DNA of 64,000 nucleotides from Sinohyriopsis cumingii (lineage: Eukaryota; Mollusca; Bivalvia; Unionida; Unionidae). Positions 35,425 through 45,719 of this stretch are shown in pieces. Made by a program: the position numbers and the translations under genes. The stretch covers positions 123,501-187,500 of the forward strand of contig JAPYKE020000521.1 in assembly GCA_028554795.2 (NCBI GenBank), read 5' to 3'. Position 1 is the stretch's first letter. Each line of letters starts with the position of its first letter. The notes under the pieces are model-generated. The model did not search any database and was not told the origin of the DNA. It saw nothing but the letters and a program-made list of their open reading frames with translations.

Positions 35425-35545
35425 GTCAGTGCACCCTAAAGTGAAAAAATTACCCATAAACCCTAAAGTGAAAAAATACCCATAAACCCTAAAGTGAAAA
35501 CAAAATCCATGCACCCTGAAGTGAAAAAAATACCCATGTCATGAT
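35425..35545 (+). repeat. ~27-bp minisatellite, 4 copies
   Basis: Unit ACCCTAAAGTGAAAAAATAC plus CCATAA, four degenerate copies. Confidence 0.9.
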
Positions 35546-35867
35546 TGTTAAATTGGGTCAGAGATATATATAATGCTTAAACAAGGTGCAACAATCATAA
35601 AAATAATTATTGTACGCAAATCCAAAAGCAAGCAAGCAAAACATGTGTGAGCTAAACATTAGTCACATAGATGAAAATACACAAGGAGTTATCATGGGTG
35701 CATCAAGTTCAAGCTCATTTCACTTTCTTCATGCACTGTTTAATATACAGCATGATTCTGTGAGGGAAAATCCCCCCCCCCCAATGTTCAGGAGGCCTCT
35801 GTTTGACACTGTCTTCATCATCCCTCTGAATGCTTTTGGCTATTATCTACTTCATTCTTTTGGGACT

Positions 35868-36120
35868 TCAGGAGCTTATTTGGCCTGTTTGATGCTCCTG
35901 GTTCTTTTTAACAGAAGCCTCTTGCATCTTGTTGAACATATCAATATATTTTTGGTCCAATATCTTCTTCACTTTGGATTCCCATGAAGAATGCCCACCA
36001 TCTGCCCCTTCCTCGTCTGAACTCATGCAGCTGATCTCAAGCACCTTCCTTACTGTTGCCATTTTTCCAGAACTCCATAATTCTTTCTTTTCCAAAGCAG
36101 AGTCTTCTTTTAGATTTCTG
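35868..36120 (-). CDS. Last exon of an unrecognised minus-strand gene
   Basis: Read downwards from 36120: after a TTATCATGCAG acceptor the frame is open for 83 codons to TGA at 35868. The N-terminal part is charged (N-L-K-E-D-S-A-L-E-K-K-E-L-W). Then come an acidic block M-S-S-D-E-E-G, a Trp, and a Lys-rich helix (K-V-K-K-I-L-D-Q-K-Y-I-D-M-F). The entry phase is 2. Together with exons at 38779-38899 and 41099-41119 it makes a small, basic-acidic, probably nuclear protein without signal peptide or membrane helix. A tail with SDEE followed by Trp is reminiscent of C14orf93-type proteins, but I do not claim homology. A possible poly(A) signal lies about 680 bases downstream. Confidence 0.6.
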
Positions 36121-36471
36121 CTGCATGATAAATAAAAGGGAAAAGGTTAAATAAACACACAAACACCCCCACCTAAACATACTATAACACTAGTCATGGA
36201 AGCCATGAAATTGTACTCAATAACAAGTGAGTTTCCTTTCGGATTCACTGTACTAATTCAGCGCTCATATGGAAACACCATGATATTCAAAATTTAATAA
36301 CTTAACATTTCTGGGTGCTGCTGATCAGACTGATATTTATCCATGTACAACTATCCTTGGTGCAAGCTTCTATGTGGAGATCATATGAGCCACTGCATCT
36401 TTTTGTCTACATGTGCATAAAACACATGTTATCCATTCTGCACCAAATGATTCAGTTGTTACTTTCCTTAC
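36121..36471 (-). other. Intron of the minus-strand gene
   Basis: No feature other than the acceptor of the last exon. Confidence 0.5.
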
Positions 36472-36491
36472 TGAGTGCTCCTAAGTCAGAT
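36472..36491 (-). CDS. Candidate 20-base micro-exon of the minus-strand gene
   Basis: On the minus strand a strong TATTTTTACAG acceptor ends at 36492 and a GTAAGG donor starts at 36471, enclosing 20 bases. Only entry in phase 2 is free of stops (S-D-L-G-A-L). Exit would then be phase 1, which does not fit the simplest start of the last exon. It may be an alternative exon, an unused site, or use an internal acceptor of the last exon. Confidence 0.3.
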
Positions 36492-36844
36492 CTGTAAAAA
36501 TACTAAACTTTCATCAATATAACTGTGTCTACATCTTTTTAAAATTACAGATAGGATAAGCTCTCAAAACTATTTTTACTAAAATTTTACTTTTCATTAT
36601 TAACCAATTATGGACCACCAAACTCGTATATACTATACTTTATGTTAATTCACCCATTTTAAGACTGGTTCACAGTTCTTTCTTATAAAAAGTACCACAT
36701 GTCCTTTATGCATAATACTTATAGACTACGAAATATGAATGTGTTACACTGGGGGGGGGGAGTGTTGGCAGTCTGTAAACAATGGTTGCCATTTTCCCCC
36801 TCTAAATATCCTAGCCCCACTAACCTCAGTGGAAAAAGCTGTCT

Positions 36845-37560
36845 GATAATGCCTTCACATCTCCTTGTCATTAGAATATGCAGTACTGTATCTGTATGGG
36901 TGGATATTACACTGATAATGCCTTCACATCTCCTTGTCATTAGAATATGCAGTACTGTATCTGTATGGGTGGATATTACACTGATAATGCCTTCACATCT
37001 CCTTGTCATTAGAATATGCAATACCGGATCTGTATGGGTGGATGTTACACAGATAATGCCTTCACAGTCTCCTTATCACTAGAATTCGTAATAATGGATC
37101 TGTCTGTGTGGATATATAACAGATAATGCCTTCACAGTCACTGTGTCACTAGAATAGGCAATAGTGGTTCTGTGTGGATATTCCACAGATAATCCTTCAG
37201 TCTCGTTGTCACTAGAATAGGCAATAATGGATATGTCTGTGCGGATATTCCACACATAATGCCTTCAATTTTTCATTGTCACTAGAATAGGCAGTACTGG
37301 ATATGTCTGTGTGGATGTTCCACAGATAATGCCTTCATGGTCTCCTTGTCACCAGAATAAGCAATACTGGATTTGTCTGTGTGGATATTCCACAGGTAAT
37401 GCATTCACAGTCTCCTTGTCACCAGAATAAACAATATTGGATTTTTCTGTGTGGATATTCCACAGATAATGCCTTCATGGTCTCCTTGTTAGTAGAATAG
37501 GCAATATTGGATCTGTCTGTGTGGATATTCCACATATAATGCCATCACAGTCTCCTTGTC
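36845..37560. repeat. 69-bp minisatellite
   Basis: Units begin GATAATGCCTTCACA at 36845, 36914 and 36983 (69 bases each). Those first three are nearly identical; about seven more, increasingly diverged, follow to 37560. The period is 23 codons, so a false repetitive ORF runs through the array. The array's right end reaches the donor side of exon 37563/37622-37640. Confidence 0.95.
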
Positions 37561-37562
37561 AC

Positions 37563-37640
37563 TAATTGCGACATTGCCCTTGCTTGTTGTAAATCCAAAC
37601 CGCTCTTTTACTCTTGCATACCGGAGTTTGTACGTTGCAC
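37563..37640 (-). CDS. Exon 3 of the minus-strand gene (3' end uncertain)
   Basis: On the minus strand a CATATTTTTCAG acceptor ends at 37641. Entry in phase 1 gives an open frame, A-T-Y-K-L-R-Y-A-R-V-K-E-R-F-G-F, which exactly fits the phase-1 exit of exon 2. Three donors are possible: GTATGC at 37621 (19-base exon, exit phase 2, which joins the last exon in frame), GTAAAA at 37611 (exit phase 0), or GTGACA at 37562 (78-base exon, exit phase 1). The short form gives the only model that links directly to the last exon. Confidence 0.5.
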
Positions 37641-37708
37641 CTGAAAAATATGTACTGGTATATTCAATAAATGACTACTGTAGAATACAACCTAACTTAT
37701 GTACTTCA

Positions 37709-37855
37709 TATATGGTGTTGTACTCACTATACAGTGTTGTACTCACAATATGGTATTGCACTCACTATATGGTGTTGTACTTACTATACAGTTTTGTACT
37801 CACTATATGGTGTTGTACTCACTATATGGTGCAGTACTCACTATATGGTGTTGAT
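37709..37855 (+). repeat. 19-bp minisatellite, about 8 copies
   Basis: Unit TATATGGTGTTGTACTCAC with small variants, within the intron between exons 2 and 3 of the minus-strand gene. Confidence 0.9.
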
Positions 37856-38778
37856 AACTGTTGCAGTATGTTTGTTTGTGTCCTAATAGTAATACAGTAT
37901 TGAACAAAATGAGTCATTAATGTGAAAACATGTAAATGCTTTTACTAATTATAAAGTCAATGGACACTATTAAAACATAAATATGCACATATTTAAGCCA
38001 ACACTATACTCTATATTGTTAGAAAAAGTCCCCAATATAGAATTTTATGAGATTAAGTATCTGTAATACCACTGGCATGAATGGTCTATAGTCAGTGATG
38101 GTTGATTTATAGTTAAGACTCCACAGCCAGTAAACAACTATCATTATTATTAAGTAGTACTGTATGAATTTGCAGTATCTGGAAAAAATACATGTAGTTG
38201 AAACCCATGAATCTCCAAAACAGTACATTAAACTAGAGATATATTCCAATGACATGAATGCATCAAGTTTTGCTTTTATTTAACTCTGCATGTTTCAAAT
38301 ATTTAGCAGCTGAAAGTGCATGACCCCTTGTCTAGTGAACCTGACCTTGATCATACATCTACTACCAATATAAAAATAACGATTCATTTAAAAATCTAAT
38401 GGGGTTGGGTAGCTAAGGAGGAAAACAAATCTTTACCCTGTCTAGTGACCATGATGCTACTACAATCAAGGTACTAACAACCATAAATACATGTCAAGAA
38501 TAACCCCACCATCCACCCCTGCCAATCAATATGTCTATTGTCTATTTGTCTGCATATCCACCTAACCATACAAACTGGGTCAGATTTTTAAACCAAGTTT
38601 AAAAGAGCTATCATATTTAGCATATATATATATATACTAATTATACACTGTATTAAGCCATGGTGCTGGGGAAACTTACAAAATACAAAAGTCAGAATAT
38701 GATGCCAGAGTCACCATTGGGAGAATGGAGAAAATAGTTGCTGTGGGAATGTGAATGACAACAAAAATGTCGAGTCAC

Positions 38779-38899
38779 CTGAATTTTTCCTCTTTTTAAC
38801 TGCAATCATAGGTACCCCATGCTTCATTTGTACACAGTCATTCATTGCCAATTTTTCAAAATATGTCAAACATCTAAAAATCCTTCTTTGGTCTGGAAA
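38779..38899 (-). CDS. Exon 2 of the minus-strand gene
   Basis: On the minus strand an ATAATTTCAG acceptor ends at 38900 and a CAG/GTGACT donor follows 38779. The 121-base exon is open in phase 0: F-P-D-Q-R-R-I-F-R-C-L-T-Y-F-E-K-L-A, and later V-P-M-I-A-V-K-K-R-K-N-S. The other two frames contain stops. Entry phase 0 matches exon 1, and exit phase 1 matches exon 3. The protein sequence is not recognised. The acceptor is immediately next to an (AAT)n microsatellite, and a partial copy of this exon's start lies at 39050-39077. Confidence 0.65.
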
Positions 38900-38907
38900 C
38901 TGAAATT

Positions 38908-39330
38908 ATAATAATAATAATAATAATAAAAAGAATAAAAACAACAATAATAATAATAATATAATAATAATATTTTGATGTAAATAAAACAATAATAATA
39001 ATAATAATAATAAAATTATTATTATTTAATGTTGGTATAAAAAATAAATATATAAATCCTACATTGATCTGGAAACTGAAAAACTACTACTACTAATACT
39101 ACTATTACTAATAATAATAATAATAATAATAATTATAATAATAATAACAACAATAATAATAATATGTTGGTGTAAAATACAATCCTAATAATATAATAAT
39201 AACTTGGTGTAAATGAAAAAATAATAATAAAAATACTAATTATTATTATCATTATTATTATATGTTGTGTAAATAATAACAATAATGATAATAATAATAA
39301 TAATAACAATAATATGTTGCCATAAACAAA
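38908..39330. repeat. (AAT)n / (TAA)n microsatellite cluster
   Basis: Imperfect AAT, TAC and AAC trinucleotide tracts interrupted by short unique pieces. One of these repeats the 5' end of exon 2 (TCTGGAAACTGAAA at 39068). Confidence 0.95.
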
Positions 39331-39473
39331 CAACAACAAACAAAACAATTCCCCCTGTGCTGTTGCTATTTTTAAAAACATAGTTAATAGCTGGAAATGT
39401 GATAAGTCTCAAAATTGGTACCCTGGGGTTACACCAAGAGGGTGATTTTAAATTATGTCATTTAAATATTTGT

Positions 39474-39477
39474 CCTT

Positions 39478-39551
<74 letters not shown>
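39474..39551. repeat. (TA)n microsatellite
   Basis: About 35 TA units. Confidence 0.97.
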
Positions 39552-39554
<3 letters not shown>

Positions 39555-39912
39555 GGGAATTTTTAATCATCAACACAACTGACATCCCTGGCAGCATGAT
39601 CTGAGGTACACAATGTATTCCTATAAATGTCCCATCATGTCCCGAACTGCTGTTACAGAGGGGTAGCCCTTCCCACCTTCAATACCCTGAAATATGACCA
39701 AGTGACCAATGTGAAATCCCATAAGTTATATTAAATAGCCAGCTTTGGTGAAGGCATAAACCAAATTTCAGACTTGAATATGCAACAGTTTACAAAATAT
39801 TTTAGACTTTTGAACAACCCCTCCAACCCTTAATTTCTTCTATTATGGCAGGTCTCACTAGAACAAACAAGATTTAGAAAAAATAATAGATACACACACA
39901 TACATGCATACA

Positions 39913-39943
<31 letters not shown>

Positions 39944-40820
39944 TGGGGGAAAGGGTCACATTTCCTATCATGATCTGCAAGTGAGAATTATGTTATTTCT
40001 GCCCAGATTTTTTCAAGCAGATAATGATAGTTTGATGGAGGAAGATTGTACATATTTTCAAGTGAAATAGGCTCTGTATCTTACTCATTGTTTTCTTGTT
40101 TTAAAAGAAAATAAAGCAGAATCTCCTGGAATTGTTCATAGATAAGTACATATACAAATCATATTTGGTTGAAAATATACTTAGCAACATGACACTGATA
40201 TGTGACATCAACCTGTATTCCATTTTATGCAATCTGTGTAACTAAGAACATTATATAGTGAATTATCACAACTAGACCCTAAGAACATAATACTTATTTT
40301 AAATTTAATTGTAACTATAGAACTCAAATATTTTCATGTATCAATCTGATTATCCTACTGATCTCCAGACTCCATGTTGTTACTGACTCTAGTTTTATTC
40401 CTGACAAAAATTATAAATTATGGCAACGAAAGAGACACTTAATTAATCCTGTTCTTGGCCTTTTTCTGTCAGTTTGAGAGATTTTACACATTACTTCAAA
40501 TATTTATCTTAATGTATGTAAAAAAATACCCATTTCCAATACACTGTATTTGGATTCTTGTTCTGGGCTCTTTCCAGTAGATGATAACTAACATTTTTTA
40601 TATGGTTTGTGTAAGAAAACTTGCTCAACGATCCCTTCCCTGCAAATATGCATTAATACATTATTCCTGGGTAACTTTTATGGCATGAGGTATAACATAA
40701 TGTGTTTTTTACTTCATGGTCATTAGTTCCTCTCCCAATTCCTTAAGAGGACAAGACCCAAAAGTACAGGTCCAAAGTAAGAACTATCGTGAAATGAAAA
40801 TGCTTCATTTTCTCCTTCAT
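39552..40820. other. Intron 1 of the minus-strand gene, no other gene seen
   Basis: Contains a (CATA)n tract at about 39901-39941; otherwise unremarkable AT-rich DNA. Confidence 0.55.
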
Positions 40821-41055
40821 TATAACAGCAAAGTTACATGCAAGTGGTACCATTTATACACGTCAAGATTTTCAACCTGTGCCAAGGTGCATCCCTGCAT
40901 CATAACTGCAAAGTTATATGCAAGCAATATAAAACTATACACGTCAAGCTTTTCACCCTGTGGCTAGGTGCATTCTTTCTCTATAACTGCAAAGTTATAT
41001 GCAGGTCATATAAACTATTATATGTCAAAACTGCCAACCTGTGCCAAATACAGGA
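40821..41055 (+). repeat. ~80-bp tandem repeat, 3 copies
   Basis: GCAAAGTTATATGCA-type starts at 40828, 40908 and 40989 and a shared CAACCTGTGCCAA-type block. Lies just inside intron 1. Confidence 0.9.
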
Positions 41056-41098
41056 CAAATGATCCTCATTTGTCATATCCAGTAGAAAATCACGCTAC

Positions 41099-41119
41099 CT
41101 GGTCTCCATGATCCGCCAT
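41099..41119 (-). CDS. Exon 1 (coding part) of the minus-strand gene
   Basis: On the minus strand AAAATGGCGG, a good start context, has its ATG at 41119. It encodes M-A-D-H-G-D-Q and then meets CAG/GTAGCG at 41098. Exit is phase 0, matching exon 2. Without splicing the frame stops two codons later. The CCATTTTG context on the plus strand is common at animal promoters. Confidence 0.55.
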
Positions 41120-41420
41120 TTTGTTATGTCACATGACAATAATGTTTTTATAGGAGCCACCTGACCATTGTAATAACATTAGTGGACAGTCAGGGTACCA
41201 GCCTAGTACATTTATGAATAACCATGTCTTGATCGGAACTGCACTCGGCCATTTACGACAGGTCGTAGGAGGCTTCGAAAGTTGTATCTTCAAACATCAG
41301 CTTTCGTTGTTACATAGGTAGCGCACGAATAGAGAGAAGTGTCTCTCCGTGTTGGATTATATATTAGATGAATGAACTGTAAATAAATCGCAAGCAACGA
41401 AACGTGTACATTTACATCCT
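41120..41420 (-). promoter_or_regulatory. Probable promoter / 5' UTR of the minus-strand gene
   Basis: Upstream of the ATG the sequence is richer in CpG than its surroundings (for example CGGCCATTTACGACAGGTCG near 41248, and CGAATAG). No TATA box is evident. Inferred from position and composition only. Confidence 0.35.
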
Positions 41421-41645
41421 TCATTGCGCACACACATAACACACGTTTTCTTTCAAAATATGTAAAGGTGCGTCAAATCTAAACTTTTTATAATGATCCA
41501 TATGCCATCATTCCTGTTCGCATACTTTAACATAAATTATAATTCGTGCAGATTAGATATAAAATAAAATATACCCTAAATAATGTATGACGTGATGCGA
41601 TGTGATGTGATTTGGATTTTTAACTTAGCTTTAAAAAAAAATTCA

Positions 41646-41757
41646 GCCATATCGCTACGATGTCTGCAATGTGGCAGTTTATAGTTATGTCTAGCACTTG
41701 GGCATCATGCTGCAGACATGTATCATGATGTCCCATCCAGTCACATTATCCTGACAC
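41646..41757 (-). mobile_element. SINE family 1, inverted 3' part
   Basis: Reverse complement of the SINE 1 end (TATCGCTACGATGTCTGC, then GTGGCAGTTTATAGTTATG) up to the GTCAGGATAATGTGACTGG region. It abuts a plus-strand SINE 1 head-to-head. Confidence 0.85.
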
Positions 41758-41758
41758 A

Positions 41759-41997
41759 ATGCGGGAGGTCCTGTGTTCCATCCCCGGCCGAGTCATACCA
41801 AAGACTTACAAAAATGGTACTAAAAGTTGCATCGCGCTTGGCGCTCAGCATTAAGAGGTTAGTGTTAGGACTGGTCGGCCTGGTGTCAGGATAGTGTGAC
41901 TGGGTGGGACATCATGCCACAAGTCTGATACAGACATCGTAGTGATATGACTGAAATATTGTTAAAGCTACGTTAAAAGTCCAAATCACACACAACA
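41759..41997 (+). mobile_element. SINE family 1, plus part of an inverted pair
   Basis: Starts inside the head (GCGGGAGGTCCTGTGTTCC), runs through the body and ends GTTAAAAGTCCAAATCACAC. With 41646-41757 it forms an inverted pair sharing about 110 bases. Confidence 0.9.
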
Positions 41998-42005
41998 CAC
42001 ACATG

Positions 42006-42045
42006 TATGGTTGTATGTATGTATGTATGTATGTATGTATGTATT
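42006..42045. repeat. (GTAT)n microsatellite
   Basis: About eight GTAT units between two SINEs. Confidence 0.9.
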
Positions 42046-42047
42046 TG

Positions 42048-42340
42048 TCGACCTTTCCGGTGGCATAAGTGGTTAGAACGTCCGCTCGGAAGATCTCGGG
42101 TTCGAACCCCGTCCGAGTCATACCAAAGACTAATACAGATGTTACTAGCAGCTGCATGACTGCGTTGAGCATTAAGTGGTTACGGTTAGGTCGGCCTGGT
42201 TTCAGGTGGTACATGATGATATATGTCTGCGGCATAAAGTCCCAGTGCTGAACATTAGTATGAACTGCCACATTGCAGTCATCGTAGCGTTATGAGTGAA
42301 AAATTGTTAAATGTACGTTACAAATTTAAGTCACAAACAT
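42048..42340 (+). mobile_element. SINE family 1, nearly full length
   Basis: A-box GTGGCATAAGTGGTTAGAAC and B-box GGGTTCGAACCCC, then a somewhat rearranged body. The 60-codon ORF through it is incidental. Confidence 0.88.
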
Positions 42341-42689
42341 ATAGACACAGACACAAACACACACACATCTTATTATTCAACCAGTAACCAACCTAGAAAG
42401 GTAATGTCCCTTGCAAAACTATTTTGATTGCACACTATGTGACCGACTTGGATACAATATAGGACAGAGTGTTGAGCTGAAAAATTCCATAGGAGTTCGT
42501 ATTCGTATCGTTGCTTGCAGTTTACCTGTCATACGTGTACTATATTGCTTGTAAACTCTTAAGACGGTAATTATACTGAAAACACGAAGAGGCAGACCTA
42601 TCTAAATTCGTTTCTTAGGTTTATGTTTGCATTGTATTAAATTATATTGGAATAATAGGCTAATATAAAATTTAAGTGAGATCGAGCAT

Positions 42690-45110
42690 GCGCTTGGCTA
42701 AAAACCTATATTACCATATTTATATTGGTTAAACGTTAGTTCAACGCGTTAATACTTTAAACTACATGTAATTACTTTGGAGTATGTTCAACGAGATATT
42801 AGAGCACACTGTGACAGAAACTACTCCAATATTGACCCATTTGTCTAATTCTGTATTTCAATCTGGATGCAATATTTTGGTAAAATTTACTATTTGTCAA
42901 ATAAACAAAATGACTGTATTAAATGATCCCAGCAATTATCAAGGCGTTCCAAGCATCCTTGTGCTAAAAAAGAACGTCGGTGCTATCTTGAATAAAATGA
43001 CTGACAACATGGCCCGTGGAAAGGGAGATAATCTATGAAGCGCAATCTGGTTTCCGAAATGGGTGCTCGCCCATATTAACCTGTTTTAAGTCTTCAAACG
43101 TTGGTATATACATATTTAAGCAATCCTGTTAGCAGATTATTTTGTCTTCTACTTATTTTTACAAGCCGTTTGATTCGATAGATCACTCATAGTGTTATGA
43201 ATGTGTAGAGAAGTAGCATATTGAAGTCAAAATGTATAATAATCGTCTTTATGTACATGTCTACGTTGATAGGCATTATACACAATTTATCATTCTAATA
43301 TAGGAAACATAAACGATTTCATTCTAAGGCCAATGATTTTGATCTATGTATTTCTAATTTGATTATTAAATTAAGATAGAAATATATAAATATAATAGTT
43401 GTTATAATTGACGATTTAGTATACTGAATGATGGTGATATTGCTGAATGTGCAGATACTGTCATAAATCTAGGATTTCAAGCTGTGGAGAAACAGGGTTC
43501 AATATTAATATTTACTAAACTCAAAGTACTCTTTGCATAAATTAAGGTATTTTGAAAACAACGAGACAGATTCGTCTCTCTTAACTTTGCCACAAAAGAT
43601 AATTTATGTGGGTATGATTATTAAGAAGATACTGAAAATGTACACAACATAATATGTACCGGTTATTCGAAATGAGCAAACAATAGGTTCCTTTTTTTCC
43701 ATTAGCATGGTCGATATACTGTTTACATACAAGATTTTACAAATTGCTTTAAAAGCTGGATGAAATGGATCAGAATGATCGATTAGGCATACTCAACACA
43801 ATGTTGGAAAGCAACACGAAAATTAAACCAAAATGGCGTTCCAGTCCTGAACCACTATCCCCATAATATTCGCTAAATGATATTTGACGATTTTCGACAA
43901 CTGCAATCTTATATATAAACACCCATATTTGTTTTTTTGTCCAACTGGATAAAAAGTAGGTCAAGAGTTCGAAAATTCGTATTGTCCCAATTTGACTTTC
44001 ATATTTTATATTTACTTCTTTTTTAAAAATGTTATTCAAACTTAATTTTAAACTCTACATCTCATGGTTTTAAAACGTTGCTTACTTCACTTTTATTTTT
44101 ATGTTGAAATTTCATTTCAAATTGCGCATGCATTTTTTTTTAAATTTGTCTTTGTACCATTTTAACTTTATGTTGGAACTTTTTTATGAATCCCATCTGC
44201 AAAAGAAGAGGTCACGAATTTAAAACTCGCGTCATCCCAATCTTGATATATTTTTTTATGTTTTAAAGATTATGTTGAAACTTTCTATTAAACTCGCTCA
44301 TCACAATTTTTATTTTATATTTTATTTTTTCACTTTTAAAAAAAAGTTTTTATGTTGGATCGTTCTTTTATGACCAACGTCTGCCAGACAAGAAGTCACG
44401 AGTTCGAAACTCGCGGCATCCCAATATTTTAATTTGTTTTTTAATTTTAATTTATTTTTGTATTGAATCTTTTTTTTTCAACACGCGCATCCTAATTTTT
44501 TAAATTTTATTTGTTTTGCTTTTTTCTGTTTATTTGTGGAAACCTTCTGTTGTGACTCCCGCCGGTCCAACAAGAATTAAACTATTTCTAAGCTCGCGGC
44601 ATCCGAATTGTCTTTTCTTTATAACTTTATATTTGAACTTCGTTTTCAGCTTTCGCATCCCAATTTTTGTTTCACTTTATTATATTTACTTTTTGTATTT
44701 GCTTTTGAAACTTTTTTTATGACTAGCGTTTTCTAAGCAAAATGTTGCCTGTTCGAACTGAAGGCATCTTACTTATCTCTTCTTTTTGATTTTAATTTAA
44801 TGGTGACAAATTCATTTTTACTCGCGCATCCCATCTTTTCTATTTCTTTAATAAATTTTTATTTTCATGGTGAAATTTTCTTTTATGATTCTCGTCTGTC
44901 AAACGAGGGGTCGCGAGTTCGAAACTCGCGGAATCCCAATGTTTATTGTTTCTATTTTTACTTTCTGATTTTCATGTTGAAAGTTTTTTGTAATCTCGCG
45001 CATCCCATTCTTGACCTTTATATTTTTGTGTTGATACTGTCTGTTATGAATCCCGTCCTAAATAAGATTTCATCGACAGAGTACATGACTTTCTTTAAAG
45101 ACTGAAGCAA
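42690..45110 (+). repeat. Duplicated unit D (lacks the polymerase part)
   Basis: 42720-43080 matches 7300-7640 (for example GAGTATGTTCAACGAGATAT), 43080-43920 matches 7640-8450, and the rest matches the tRNA-like array of unit B. It starts downstream of the micro-exon position and has no polymerase pseudogene. No gene is seen in 42690-43924. Confidence 0.85.
43925..45060 (+). repeat. tRNA-3'-half-like tandem repeats, array 3
   Basis: The largest array, with good copies near 44370 and 44888 (GGTCGCGAGTTCGAAACTCG followed by CGGAATCCCA) and degenerate ones between. T-rich spacers alternate with a GCGCATCCCA half-motif. Confidence 0.65.
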
Positions 45111-45256
45111 ACTCGATGTTTCAATTTAATGATCATGATGTAAGTAAAGAACAACACCAGCTTATATTTATGTATCCCTTAATTCTTCGGTAATAAATAC
45201 GTTACTTTAATTTGAAACAAAGGTATATCAAATGAGAGTAATATATTGTATCAGAT

Positions 45257-45304
45257 ATGTGGATTGTGTTTGCATTAGTGATTTTGATTCTGCTATTGTG
45301 CTTG
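45257..45304 (+). CDS. Signal-peptide-like start, copy 2
   Basis: ATG at 45257 opens 16 codons, M-W-I-V-F-A-L-V-I-L-I-L-L-L-C-L, then TAG. It is a strongly hydrophobic run with no charged residues. The stop overlaps a GTAGCC that could act as donor. The same block at 22936 is shorter. It lies 1.2 kb upstream of micro-exon 7 on the same strand, so it could be the signal-peptide exon of the micro-exon gene. That is conjecture. Confidence 0.25.
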
Positions 45305-45685
45305 TAGCCTGCACGTGAACCTGGTGTCGAATGTTAGCTGCTTCAAGATCGATTTATTGAAACATCACGTTTGCTTCAGTCTTTAAAAGAAGTCTAAGTA
45401 ACTGATGCCACACATCATGAATTCACCACTAATATATATTTTGCCTTTATTTCGGTGAGAGAATTTCAACGAATTATGAAGCTTCATGTGTTAGTTAAGT
45501 GGGATATGCTTAAAATCTTACACTGGCCATGTCAGATCAAGACCTGATGTTATCGTCTGCATCAATATATTGTGAATTAGCTATATTAGACACACATCAA
45601 TGACAAATTATACCACTAATTATACATGTATTTCATCAAAATGTAACACTTTTGTTTGCTTTGTTTGTTTTATTGTTGTTTTTTT

Positions 45686-45704
45686 GGGGGGTGGGGTGGG
45701 GGTG
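45686..45704 (+). other. G-rich tract
   Basis: Runs of 6, 4, 5 and 2 G separated by single T, with G-quadruplex potential. No associated gene is evident. Confidence 0.6.
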
Positions 45705-45719
45705 GCATTATGCATCATT

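Noticed and set aside
36699-37082. 127-codon ORF with a 23-residue repeat (and its minus-strand mirror)
   Set aside because: The repeat is the 69-bp minisatellite, and 69 is a multiple of three, so any open unit gives a repetitive ORF. The later units break it.
37556-37903. 115-codon ORF rich in Y-S-L-Y and T-I-W-C
   Set aside because: Created by the 19-bp minisatellite at 37709-37855.
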